A stretch of DNA of 64,000 nucleotides from an uncultured Chitinophaga sp. (GTDB taxonomy: Bacteria; Bacteroidota; Bacteroidia; Chitinophagales; Chitinophagaceae), in assembly GCF_937898475.1 (NCBI RefSeq), contig NZ_CALEJS010000024.1, positions 1 to 64,000 on the forward strand, written 5' to 3'. Positions 26,326 through 34,951 of the stretch are shown in pieces. Made by a program: the position numbers and the translations under genes. Every line of letters begins with the position of its first letter. The first letter of the stretch is position 1. Under the pieces are notes generated by a model. It saw nothing but the letters and a program-made list of their open reading frames with translations, did not search any database and was not told the DNA's origin.

Positions 26326-27741
26326 ATGAAAAAACAGTTACTGAAAACCCTCTTTTTACTGGCGCTGTGTCCTTTAGGCGCCCAGGCCCAGACGCCACCT
26401 GCTACCTGGCAGGAACACTGGTTTGAACATAACCAGCTGCTGACCAAAGTATATGAAGATAACGACCTGGCCTTGTATTATGACAATGATGTCAATACCA
26501 CCGTTACCTGGCCGCGGCAGTATTTGTCTTCCGTGTGGCGCTATACCAAACAGGTATATGGCAGCTTTGGCACTGATCCGCACATGTATGCCATCCTGCA
26601 TACCAACAAATACAGTGGCGGTCATCCGTCTACCTATTTTGATGCAGGTCATGATCTGCGCAATGTAATAGATGCTGGTCCGGGTCCCTGGACCGGCGCT
26701 ACCCAGGGCGATTACAACCTGCTGACCCATGAAGTAGGCCATATAGTAGAACTGGCGAGTAAAAATATGCATGGCTCTCCTGCCTTTGGTATCTGGGGAG
26801 ACAGCAAATGGTGCGAGATCTACCTGTATGATGTTTACAAAGGCCTGGGACTGGAAAGCCGCGCCACCAACGCATACAATGAATTCATGGGCAAAACGGA
26901 TAATTTTCCGCGCGCCAACACCGCCTGGTTTAAGAACTGGTTCTACCCTATTTACAGCCAGTATGGCGGATCAGCGGTATTGAACCGGTACTTTGTGCAG
27001 CTGGCGCTGTACTTCAGGAAAAACGGCAACGACTACCCGGGCATGAATATGGGCGAATTTGTACACTTCTGGAGCGGCGCTGCAGGTGTGAACCTCAAAG
27101 CGCAGGCCACTATCGCCTTTGGCTGGACCAGCGAATATGAAGCGCAGTTTGTAAAGGCACAACAGGACTTTCCGTTCAGCTATGCTACGCCGGGTGTAAC
27201 AGCTGCATCTCTCTTCCAGGATATCAATTATGGCGGCTATGGCGTACATCTTCCCGCCGGCAGCTATACCCTTACACAGTTAAGGGCATATGGTGCGCGC
27301 AATGACGATATTACTGCCATCAGGGTAACGCCGGGCTTCAGCGTAACGCTTTACCAGGATGATAATTTTTCAGGCAGCAGTCTTACGCTTACTGCGGATA
27401 ATCCATTGCTGAATGGTTCCTGGAATGACAAGGTATCTTCCGTGGTGATCAGCGCACTGGCGCCTGTTGCAACAACTGTTGCGAAAGAGGAGACGGCAGG
27501 CCTGGTGGCTTACCCTAACCCGGTGATCAATGGCAGTACTTTAGTGGTGAAGATAGATGGTTATAAGGCCCATGTGCCCGCATGGATATCGCTGGTGGAT
27601 GTGAATAAGCGCGTGGTGCTGCAGCAACGTGCAGGCGCTGCAGTGGAAAACCTTTCTACGGCGCATCTTGCGCCCGGTGTATATGTACTGGTGCTGAGCA
27701 ATGGCGGCAAACAATCTACACAGAAAATAGTCATACAGTAA
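26326..27741 (+). CDS. secreted metalloprotease with beta/gamma-crystallin and T9SS sorting domains
   Basis: A 471-residue exported protein (signal peptide ending AQAQ, about 22). The catalytic part has HEVGH (His135, Glu136, His139), and the following GDSKWCEIYLYD probably supplies the third ligand. A beta/gamma-crystallin-type domain (about 288-375, two Greek-key motifs) follows. The C-terminal 75 residues (AYPNPV...LAPGVYVLVL...KIVIQ) form a type A type IX secretion sorting domain, so the enzyme should be exported across the outer membrane and attached or released. It is divergent from the giant gene, and a terminator hairpin follows. Confidence 0.88.
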   Translation: MKKQLLKTLFLLALCPLGAQAQTPPATWQEHWFEHNQLLTKVYEDNDLALYYDNDVNTTVTWPRQYLSSVWRYTKQVYGSFGTDPHMYAILHTNKYSGGHPSTYFDAGHDLRNVIDAGPGPWTGATQGDYNLLTHEVGHIVELASKNMHGSPAFGIWGDSKWCEIYLYDVYKGLGLESRATNAYNEFMGKTDNFPRANTAWFKNWFYPIYSQYGGSAVLNRYFVQLALYFRKNGNDYPGMNMGEFVHFWSGAAGVNLKAQATIAFGWTSEYEAQFVKAQQDFPFSYATPGVTAASLFQDINYGGYGVHLPAGSYTLTQLRAYGARNDDITAIRVTPGFSVTLYQDDNFSGSSLTLTADNPLLNGSWNDKVSSVVISALAPVATTVAKEETAGLVAYPNPVINGSTLVVKIDGYKAHVPAWISLVDVNKRVVLQQRAGAAVENLSTAHLAPGVYVLVLSNGGKQSTQKIVIQ

Positions 27742-27764
27742 ACAATCCTGCGAAAATTAAACAA

Positions 27765-27800
27765 GGGAGGCCGTATGTTATCATACGCGGCCTCCCTTTT
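27765..27800 (+). terminator. terminator after the metalloprotease gene
   Basis: GGGAGGCCGTATG at 27765-27777 pairs with CATAC and GGCCTCCC at 27782-27796 across a TTAT loop, with a two-base bulge, followed by TTTT. It begins 24 bases after the stop codon. Confidence 0.8.
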
Positions 27801-28039
27801 CCGTTGTGAAAACTTTAACACAAATAATTCAGATAGTATATGTATCTTAGTGAAGATTCTTTGATTGAGCATCTTGCATCAGAATAATTCATTCTTACTT
27901 TAGGGTAACGACTATTCTTCTCATCTTTTTAGCTTTCTCTTAAATCGGTTTGACATCGTATTCCTTTATCGCCATTCCGGGGATACATTTTTTTTACACC
28001 TACAATCTGTTGCACAGATTAAAAATTCACTGATACAAT

Positions 28040-29116
28040 ATGGCATTTATTGAGCATGTGCTCAAGATGCCGTCTTATGGTTGGAAAAACCAGGACGGTC
28101 AACTGAGCAAACCTACAGCGACACAATTATTTTCCGAGTTTCTCCGCAGGATCAACATCACCGCCTCCCGTAAAAACTGGCTGCCATTTTTCTCCTGGAG
28201 CTGCACACTGAGTTTAGCGCCTTTCGCTATCCTGTTCATTGTGATGCAGGTGCAGGATTTCAATGTATGGTACCTGTTGCTGGGATTTGTGTACGGCATG
28301 ATACTGATGGGCACACACGGCACCATCTGGTATCATCGCTACGGTACGCACCGGGCTTATCGTTTCCGAAATAAATTCTGGCGGTTTATTACCGCCAACC
28401 TCGTGATAAAGCTGGTACCGGAAGAACTGTACATTGTATCACACCATGTGCATCATTCACTGTCTGATCAGCCCGGCGATCCGTATAATGCCGAAGCGGG
28501 CTTTTTGTACTGTTTCCTGGCAGATGCCAACCATCAGCCCATTGCGAGCGACCTTTCGGAAAAGGACTATGCAAAGGCGGCTGCCATGCTGGATCATACG
28601 GGTGTAAAGGCCAACAGCTACCAGCAATATCTTAAATGGGGCTCTATTGCACACCCTGCAAGGACCGTGCTGAGCACTTTTGCCAACTGGGTCTGCTGGA
28701 TAGGCATCTTTTATGCCATCGGCGGCCTCTACCTGACGGCTGCTTTGCTGACAGGCGCCTTTATCTGGGGCCTGGGCGTAAGAACCTTCAATTATGAAGG
28801 GCATGCCAAGGGCGAGGACAAGCAGGTACCCGGACTGGACTATAATACGAAAGACAAATCCATTAACCAGTGGTGGCCCGGCCTGGTTGCCGGCGAATGG
28901 CATAACAACCACCACCTGTATCCCGCGAGCGCGCGCTCCGGATTTTTAACAGGGCAGATCGATCTTGCCTGGTATTATATCAGAACGCTGAAATTCATTG
29001 GCGGCGTAAGCGCCTGTCATGATGCAAAGAAACAATTCATGAAAAATTACCGTAAGCCCTACCTGGAAGAGGTGAAAAGGGCAAAAGCGCGGCAGACAAA
29101 AGCGGTGATTTCCTGA
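28040..29116 (+). CDS. membrane fatty acid desaturase
   Basis: A 358-residue integral membrane protein with the three histidine boxes of acyl desaturases: HRYGTHR (99-105), HHVHH (135-139) and HNNHH (288-292). Hydrophobic segments lie at about 50-70, 76-95 and 215-247. It should insert a double bond into acyl chains of membrane lipids with a di-iron centre. A terminator hairpin follows. It is flanked by two small RNA-binding genes on its right. Cold adaptation of membranes together with these proteins is a plausible but unproven link. Confidence 0.9.
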   Translation: MAFIEHVLKMPSYGWKNQDGQLSKPTATQLFSEFLRRINITASRKNWLPFFSWSCTLSLAPFAILFIVMQVQDFNVWYLLLGFVYGMILMGTHGTIWYHRYGTHRAYRFRNKFWRFITANLVIKLVPEELYIVSHHVHHSLSDQPGDPYNAEAGFLYCFLADANHQPIASDLSEKDYAKAAAMLDHTGVKANSYQQYLKWGSIAHPARTVLSTFANWVCWIGIFYAIGGLYLTAALLTGAFIWGLGVRTFNYEGHAKGEDKQVPGLDYNTKDKSINQWWPGLVAGEWHNNHHLYPASARSGFLTGQIDLAWYYIRTLKFIGGVSACHDAKKQFMKNYRKPYLEEVKRAKARQTKAVIS

Positions 29117-29153
29117 TCAACTGAACACAACATTTGCTTAATTTTAAGATTAT

Positions 29154-29187
29154 TAGGCCTTTATTCAATATAAAGGCCTATCTTTAT
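29154..29187 (+). terminator. terminator after the desaturase gene
   Basis: A perfect 10-base stem, AGGCCTTTAT at 29155-29164 and ATAAAGGCCT at 29170-29179, encloses a 5-base loop and is followed by a short T-rich stretch. Confidence 0.7.
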
Positions 29188-29298
29188 TGAGTACAGGGCG
29201 CCTGCCATGGCTTTTGCTGATCTAGTCTGGATAACCTCTTTTCATTTCAGTCTTCGCTTTTACAGCTGCCATATTTGTCACTTCTTAAAACCTGACGT

Positions 29299-29553
29299 AT
29301 GCAAATTTTTGTCGGTAATTTAAGCTGCCAGACCACCGGGCGACAGTTATCTGGCCTTTTTTCCGCATTTGGCATTGTCCGTTCAGTTAAGATCATATTC
29401 GACAACTATACAGGACGTTCGCAGGGTTTTGCATTTGTAGACATGCCGCAGGACAGCCACGCGGCGCACGCCATTAAAGTACTTAACAGCAGCATGCTGG
29501 ATTCACAGTTCATTGTAGTGAACGAAGTAAGGCTGGAAGGAGATAATTATTAA
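29299..29553 (+). CDS. RRM-type RNA-binding protein
   Basis: An 84-residue single-RRM protein. RNP2 is IFVGNL (residues 3-8) and RNP1 is RSQGFAFVDM (about 47-56). The small size and the glycine-poor tail match the bacterial Rbp-type proteins of Bacteroidota and cyanobacteria, which act as RNA chaperones, often in the cold. It is followed 58 bases later by a cold-shock-domain gene on the same strand, and the pair is probably co-expressed. Confidence 0.92.
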   Translation: MQIFVGNLSCQTTGRQLSGLFSAFGIVRSVKIIFDNYTGRSQGFAFVDMPQDSHAAHAIKVLNSSMLDSQFIVVNEVRLEGDNY

Positions 29554-29611
29554 TAAGCCCCGTCGAAGCACGAGGGCGGCAATATTGCCATATAAACTGA
29601 AATACAACACT

Positions 29612-30052
29612 ATGGGTGATTCTTTTTCAAAGAAAGAACAGAAAAACAGAAAAGCAAAAGCAAAACAGGAAAAAGCAGAAAAGAAGCTGGAGCGTAAAAA
29701 CAACAACAACAAAGGCAAAGGACTGGAAGAAATGCTGGCCTATGTAGATGAAAACGGCAATCTCAGTTCCGTACCTCCCCAGGGCGGCGCTCCCGAAATT
29801 CCCCTGGACCAGATCAGGATCGATGCCAAACCGAGACCTGAAGATGTATCCGAGCCGGCTGTCAACACCGGATCTATCTCTTACTTCAACTCGTCAAAAG
29901 GCTTTGGTTTTATAACCGAAGACAGATCAAAAGAAAGAGTTTTCTTTCATATCAACCAGCTGGCACAGCCGGTAAAAGAAGGCGATAAAGTTACCTTTTT
30001 AAAAGAAAGGACCGCACGTGGATACAATGCGGTTGATGTAAAACGTAACTGA
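29612..30052 (+). CDS. cold-shock-domain protein with charged N-terminal extension
   Basis: The ATG at 29612 gives 146 residues; an earlier in-frame start adds an unconserved leader. The first about 32 residues are strongly Lys/Glu/Gln-rich (KKEQKNRKAKAKQEKAEKK). The C-terminal cold-shock domain has RNP1 KGFGFI and RNP2 VFFHI. The basic extension is a Bacteroidota variant that should add nonspecific nucleic-acid binding. It follows the RRM gene closely and ends in a perfect 9-base hairpin that overlaps its stop codon. Confidence 0.9.
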   Translation: MGDSFSKKEQKNRKAKAKQEKAEKKLERKNNNNKGKGLEEMLAYVDENGNLSSVPPQGGAPEIPLDQIRIDAKPRPEDVSEPAVNTGSISYFNSSKGFGFITEDRSKERVFFHINQLAQPVKEGDKVTFLKERTARGYNAVDVKRN

Positions 30053-30073
30053 CCTCCATTGTGAAGGTCAGTT
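30047..30073. terminator. hairpin between convergent cold-shock and enolase-family genes
   Basis: AACTGACCT at 30047-30055 and AGGTCAGTT at 30065-30073 form a perfect 9-base stem around a 9-base loop. The left arm overlaps the cold-shock stop codon. No long T-run follows on either strand, so termination is moderate-confidence. Confidence 0.5.
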
Positions 30074-30079
30074 AAGCGT

Positions 30080-31360
30080 CTACTCAAAAAAAGGCATGCC
30101 CGGTATGGCATATTTTTTCATGCCGGCTTCATTGATCTCTACCCCAATTCCGGGCTTGTCTGATACAGTGATAAAACTGTCCTTTACCCATTCACCCTCA
30201 TAGGTGACAATTTCCCTGAACATGGGCTCTGTATGAAAATACGACTGCCATTCCATGATCATGAAATTAGGCACCGATGCGCATACATGTGCGCAGGCCA
30301 TGGCGCCCAGGAAGGAGGCCACCATATGTGGTGCAAAAGGTACGTAGTACAGGTTGGCGAGGTTGGCAATGCGTTGCCCCTCTCCCAGCCCGCCACATTT
30401 CTGCAGGTCGGGCATTACGATGTCTACAGCTCCTGTCTCCAGCAACCTGCGGAAGCCATAGGCCAGGTAATGGTTCTCTCCTGCGCAGATGGGCGTGCTG
30501 GTAGATTCCGTGATCAGTTTATAAGCCTCTGCATTCTCAGCAGGGATGGGCTCTTCCAGCCACATTAAATTCAAAGGCTCTACTCTTTTGGCAACGGCCT
30601 GACCGGTGACCGCATCGTAACGGCCATGCATATCCGCACAGATATCTGTGTCGGGGCCTACTGCTTCGCGGGCGGCGGCCAGCTGGTCGTACATACGTTG
30701 CAGTTCTGCAGGGCTGGCGGTCCAGTTATAGCGGTCGTATTTATTGGGGTCATTGCCCTGGTCCAGGTCAAACTTGATGGCGTTAAAGCCCATCGCTTTC
30801 GCCTTTTTGGCGGCTTCCGCAAAATCAGCCGGTGTTGGCAGGTTACGCTGGTACAAAGCGGTGTCGCAGTACACCCTTACCTTATCGCGGAACTTCCCCC
30901 CCAGCAGCTGGTATACGGGCAGTCCCAGGGCTTTGCCTGCAAGGTCCCAGAGGGCTGTTTCCACGGCCGACAATACAGCTACATATATACCGGATTGCGC
31001 GCCCTGGAAGAAACCTGATTTGCGGATATCTTCAAACAGGCGGTGTACATTCAGGGGATTCTGCCCTTTAATACGCTGACCAAAATTCTTTACCAGGTAA
31101 TAGGTGCCGGGGATGGCGTCTACGCCTTCGCCGCATCCGTGAATGCCCTGGTTGGTATATATTTTCACAAAGACGCTGCCCCTGATAAAACCGCATTTCA
31201 GATCGGTGATCTTCAGGTCTGCCGGAGCAGATGCTTTAGGCGTATGATCTATTGCCTGTTTATATTGCTGCCCGAAAGCAGATACGCCGGCGATGGGCGT
31301 CATGGCGGCCATCAGGGCAGCTTTGGATATAAATGATCTGCGGGAGGAGTGGTTTGTCAT
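30080..31360 (-). CDS. exported enolase-superfamily sugar-acid dehydratase
   Basis: A 426-residue protein with a Tat signal (SRRSFIS then a hydrophobic stretch, cleaved near 30). The superfamily core has KFD (Lys197/Asp199), metal ligands Asp243 in ADMHGRYD, Glu269/270 in WLEEPIP and Glu295 in CAGENHY, and His345 in APHM. The DxH motif with APHM fits aldonate or uronate dehydratases of the mandelate racemase group. The Tat signal means a folded periplasmic enzyme, which is uncommon for sugar-acid catabolism. It sits with an RraA-like gene and a gluconokinase-type kinase in a SusCD locus. Substrate is inferred. Confidence 0.88.
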   Translation of the reverse strand: MTNHSSRRSFISKAALMAAMTPIAGVSAFGQQYKQAIDHTPKASAPADLKITDLKCGFIRGSVFVKIYTNQGIHGCGEGVDAIPGTYYLVKNFGQRIKGQNPLNVHRLFEDIRKSGFFQGAQSGIYVAVLSAVETALWDLAGKALGLPVYQLLGGKFRDKVRVYCDTALYQRNLPTPADFAEAAKKAKAMGFNAIKFDLDQGNDPNKYDRYNWTASPAELQRMYDQLAAAREAVGPDTDICADMHGRYDAVTGQAVAKRVEPLNLMWLEEPIPAENAEAYKLITESTSTPICAGENHYLAYGFRRLLETGAVDIVMPDLQKCGGLGEGQRIANLANLYYVPFAPHMVASFLGAMACAHVCASVPNFMIMEWQSYFHTEPMFREIVTYEGEWVKDSFITVSDKPGIGVEINEAGMKKYAIPGMPFFE

Positions 31361-31378
31361 GTTACGGGTTGTTTTGGA

Positions 31379-32326
31379 TTACCATGTTCTGTCTTTCAAA
31401 AATTCCTGTATCTGGCTCCTGGATACGGGCAGTTCGTTGATATGATCGTTGAGCCATTGGGAAAAATCCTTTTCTATGTCATCGCTCCAGCGGGAGTCTA
31501 TCTGGCCGGGCGTGTATTTGCCTTCGCGCAGGCGCTGATGGCCAAACATATCGCGCAGGCGTACGATCTCCGAGGTTCTGACCACCTTTTCTGCCAGTTG
31601 CGGGGGGATGAAGATCACGCCGCCATCGCGCCCCAGCACAACATCGCCGGGCATGACGGTGGCCTTGCCAATGCGGGTGGGCTGATTAATGCCTACCAGG
31701 GTGGTGTTCAGCTCACCTTCGGGGTTGTTGAGATGGTGCGAGGGATGGTAGCTGCGGAAGAAAGAAGTAAAGGAGCCGATCTCCTTCAGTCCTTTGATGT
31801 CGCGGATAGCGCCATCGTACACAATGCCGTTACCTGTTTTGGCATAGATGGAATTACCGAGATTGTCGCCGATGGTAGGCCCGTCTTCATAGGCATCAAA
31901 CTGGTCTACTACATACACATCGCGTGGTACCAGCAGATCGATGGGCCATGAGTTCTGCGACTTCACTCTTTTGTCGCGCACCCCAAACCGGTCAATCACA
32001 CGATGGATGTCAGGGCGGCCGGGCACGAAGGTGGCCGTAACGGCGCGGCCCACCAGTACGCTGTCCGGGTTAATGGTTTTCCAGTTTCCATCAAACTGGT
32101 GTTTATAGCGCTCATTGCGCAACACTGCCCAGGCCTCTTCCAGCGAAACGGCCTTCATGCGGTTGAGGATACTGTCGGGCACTTTGGGCCGCCCATCGGC
32201 AAAGCGCTCGCCTTTCCATTCCGGCGTCATTGCGATGAGCTGTTCGCGGGTGATCTGCTGGCTGTGTACGGCGTTGGCTGTTAAAAATAACAGTGCTGTC
32301 AGCAACCAGGATGTACATTTTTGCAT
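31379..32326 (-). CDS. exported RraA-like (HMG/CHA aldolase family) protein
   Basis: A 315-residue protein with a Sec signal peptide (ending VHSQ, about 23) and a RraA/dimethylmenaquinone-methyltransferase-like domain. GDNLGNSI and IVYDGAIRDIKGL carry the Asp/Arg metal and substrate positions of the HMG/CHA aldolase relatives. The C-terminal extension of about 80 residues is helical. It lies 18 bases before the exported dehydratase gene on the same strand, so both products are likely periplasmic. An aldol cleavage of the dehydratase product is plausible from family and context, not proven. Confidence 0.8.
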   Translation of the reverse strand: MQKCTSWLLTALLFLTANAVHSQQITREQLIAMTPEWKGERFADGRPKVPDSILNRMKAVSLEEAWAVLRNERYKHQFDGNWKTINPDSVLVGRAVTATFVPGRPDIHRVIDRFGVRDKRVKSQNSWPIDLLVPRDVYVVDQFDAYEDGPTIGDNLGNSIYAKTGNGIVYDGAIRDIKGLKEIGSFTSFFRSYHPSHHLNNPEGELNTTLVGINQPTRIGKATVMPGDVVLGRDGGVIFIPPQLAEKVVRTSEIVRLRDMFGHQRLREGKYTPGQIDSRWSDDIEKDFSQWLNDHINELPVSRSQIQEFLKDRTW

Positions 32327-32366
32327 CTAGCTTCATTTTTCACGTGGTTAATAAATAAAGGTTTGT

Positions 32367-33929
32367 TTATATCAGTTTTGTTTTCTGTTTCACGGGTGTT
32401 TTTGCTACGGTATGTTTTTGCTGCAGGTTGCTGATCAGTTCAAATTCATCGGACAGTTTTGCGCTCAGTTTTTCAAATACAGAGAAATAATCCGCATATA
32501 CGGCATGGTGTTGCTTATTGGGTTTATACACATCGGGCAGCTCTACCGTCCTGGCTGCCTGGTCCAGTGAGTCGTAGATGCCCATTTCAGTGGCGCTCAG
32601 TAACCAGGCGCCATAACTTACGCTATGGAATTTACGCCGCAGGTGTACGGGCCTGTTGAACATATCGGCGATCAGCTGTGTACAGAAAGGAATGGTGCCG
32701 AAGCTGCCGTTTACGGAAAGGCTGCTGATGTTGCGTTGTTCGCTGAGTGTTTTACCGATGCTGTATATTTCGTAGAGGATGCCTTCAATGGCGGCGCGTA
32801 CAAAATGCCTGCGCTCGTGTTTGATGTTGAGGCCAAAGTAGGCGCCGCGCGCATTGGCATTCCAGAGCGGGGCGCGTTCTCCCAGCAGGTAAGGCAGGAA
32901 GAGCAGGCCATCCGCTCCTACGGGCACCTTGGACGCCTCTTCGATGAGCTGCTGCATGCTGTGTTCTATATCGAAGGGATTGGTAAAATCGCCGAACTGG
33001 CGGGTGAACCATTCAAAGATGTTGCCGCCGTTGTTGGTGGGGCCGCCGGATACATAGCTGTCTTCCGTAAGCACATAATTGAAGAAGCGCATCTGTTCAT
33101 CTTTCAGTACGGCGGGGCCCATTACACGTACGGCGCCGCTGTCTTCAATGGTGATGGTGGCTTTACCTTCTCCTTTCACGCCATCGCCCAAAGTAGCCAG
33201 GCATCCATCGCTTGAGCCAATGAGTATCTTGGTAACCGGCGGCAGTCCGAGGGATTGCTGGTAAGCTTTTTTCAGTTTGCCTGCGTTGGCAAAAATGGGT
33301 CCCAGCCCGGGCAGATGGGTGGCAGAGATGCCTGCATATTTGAGCGCATCTGCTTCCCAGGTAAGGGTATGGATGTTCAGCAGGCCGGTAGCAGAAGCAA
33401 TGCTGTAATCCATGAGGTATTCGCCGGTGAGCTGCTGGATGATGTAACTTTTAATAGAGAGGAACTTGCTGGTTTGCCGGAAACGCTCCTTATCATAACG
33501 GCGGATCCAGGCTATTTTCAGCATGGGCGACATGGGATGGATGGGCGTACCGGTGGCCGCGTACAGGCTTCTGCCCAGGGCTGTGTTCCGCAGTTCCTGC
33601 GCTTCTTTTTTGGCGCGGTTGTCAGACCAGGTAATGGCGTTGCCAAGCGGGTTACCGTTCTTGTCAACCGCCAGTACGCTGTGCATGGCGGCGCTGAAAC
33701 ACACGCATGCGACCTGGTATTTTTTGGGATGTATATGTTCATTGAGCAGGTTCTTCATCACGTAGAGGGTGGTAATGAATATCTGCTCCGGGTCTTGTTC
33801 TGTGCGGTCTGGTTCCGTGTGAAATGAAGGATAATAGCCTTTCATTGAAGCGATAACACGGCCACCGAGGTCGAAGGCAAAGATCCTTACCCCGTTTGTT
33901 CCTAACTCAATGGTGACGATGCATTTCAT
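32367..33929 (-). CDS. FGGY-family carbohydrate kinase, gluconokinase-like
   Basis: A 520-residue cytoplasmic kinase. The FGGY N-terminal domain opens with IELGTNGVRIFAFD, and the C-terminal FGGY domain has SSDGCLATLGDGVK and an ASATGLLN region between. The segments ITWSDNRAKKEA and HPMSPMLKIAWI are the pattern I associate with FGGY gluconokinases, so the likely reaction is phosphorylation of gluconate or a related sugar acid. No signal peptide is present, unlike the two downstream enzymes. It follows the AraC gene by 11 bases and belongs to that operon. Confidence 0.88.
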   Translation of the reverse strand: MKCIVTIELGTNGVRIFAFDLGGRVIASMKGYYPSFHTEPDRTEQDPEQIFITTLYVMKNLLNEHIHPKKYQVACVCFSAAMHSVLAVDKNGNPLGNAITWSDNRAKKEAQELRNTALGRSLYAATGTPIHPMSPMLKIAWIRRYDKERFRQTSKFLSIKSYIIQQLTGEYLMDYSIASATGLLNIHTLTWEADALKYAGISATHLPGLGPIFANAGKLKKAYQQSLGLPPVTKILIGSSDGCLATLGDGVKGEGKATITIEDSGAVRVMGPAVLKDEQMRFFNYVLTEDSYVSGGPTNNGGNIFEWFTRQFGDFTNPFDIEHSMQQLIEEASKVPVGADGLLFLPYLLGERAPLWNANARGAYFGLNIKHERRHFVRAAIEGILYEIYSIGKTLSEQRNISSLSVNGSFGTIPFCTQLIADMFNRPVHLRRKFHSVSYGAWLLSATEMGIYDSLDQAARTVELPDVYKPNKQHHAVYADYFSVFEKLSAKLSDEFELISNLQQKHTVAKTPVKQKTKLI

Positions 33930-33940
33930 GTTTATAGTGA

Positions 33941-34831
33941 TTATTCATTACGCAAATGATTTTTTCTGAACTCGCTGGGCCGGTAACCCGTCAGCTTTTT
34001 AAAGGTGGTCGCAAAATGTTGCGACGAATAGAAACCGGTGTCCAGCGCGATGTCTGTTACACTGATATCGGGGCGTTTCAGGAGTTTGATGGCCTCCGAT
34101 ATACGGATGTTGATCAGGTAATTGATGGGTGAAAATCCTGAATAGCTTTTCACCTTTTCTGTAAATAAGGTGGTGCCCAGACCAACGAGGGCGGCCATTT
34201 CTTCTACGGTCCACTGGTGAGAGAGATCCTGTCGCAGCAGCTCTTCCAGGCGCATGAAGGTTTGCGGGAAATCGCGGCCGGGATGCACCACCTGCTGTGT
34301 CATGTGCCGGATCATCTTAATGAGCAGTTCATCCACCTGGTGATTGATGCGCGTCTGATAGCCTATCTCATGTGCCAACAACTCGGTATGTATGCATTTC
34401 AGGATCTTGCCGGCTTCACTGAACCTGGACAGCACCGGGGTGCTGTTCATAGACAGCATCTTTCCGATGGTGGCGCTTTCCGTATCCGAAAGGCCGCTCC
34501 ATTTGCCGGGGAGGATGTGACCATTGTCCAGCTTCTGCATATCAAGATGCATCCAGGTAAAGGCGCCGATCTCCAGTACACCGTTATCACTGCCAAAGGA
34601 TATACCCGGTAATATCAGGGCAACATCGCCCGGGTATAAAAAATAAGGCTGGTGATTGATGCGCCATTCAAATTTTCCTTCAATGATGTAATAGATCCTG
34701 ATACATTCTGTGACCGTGGCGGGGAATGTATCAAGCTGCATAGCGCCATTCTTTTTCATTCCCAGTTCCAGCAAGTGGGGGAACAAGCGTAGTTCCGGGG
34801 ACTTACCATGTTGTAGCGAAAATGGAGTCAT
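33941..34831 (-). CDS. AraC family transcriptional regulator of the sugar-acid locus
   Basis: A 296-residue AraC protein. An N-terminal cupin-like ligand-binding part (about 40-130, GDVALILPGISFGSD) precedes the C-terminal double helix-turn-helix (about 185-290), with the second helix in DTGFYSSQHFATTFKKLTGYRPSEFR. It is divergent from the SusC gene (120 bases between starts) and 11 bases upstream of the kinase, so it probably activates both arms of the locus in response to a sugar acid. Confidence 0.93.
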   Translation of the reverse strand: MTPFSLQHGKSPELRLFPHLLELGMKKNGAMQLDTFPATVTECIRIYYIIEGKFEWRINHQPYFLYPGDVALILPGISFGSDNGVLEIGAFTWMHLDMQKLDNGHILPGKWSGLSDTESATIGKMLSMNSTPVLSRFSEAGKILKCIHTELLAHEIGYQTRINHQVDELLIKMIRHMTQQVVHPGRDFPQTFMRLEELLRQDLSHQWTVEEMAALVGLGTTLFTEKVKSYSGFSPINYLINIRISEAIKLLKRPDISVTDIALDTGFYSSQHFATTFKKLTGYRPSEFRKNHLRNE

Positions 34832-34951
34832 AGCGTATATAAAGAAAGGAAATTTATCAATCCGGCATGTACAAAATTCTACGCCGTATTATTTTGGAAG
34901 TTTTTGACTGGAATACCGGATAATTTGTCGAAATAACAATAATTCCACGGT

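Noticed and set aside
34910..34935. TAATTTG as -7 box of the second SusC gene
   Set aside because: Spacing within the element is one base short and no suitable TTG precedes it.
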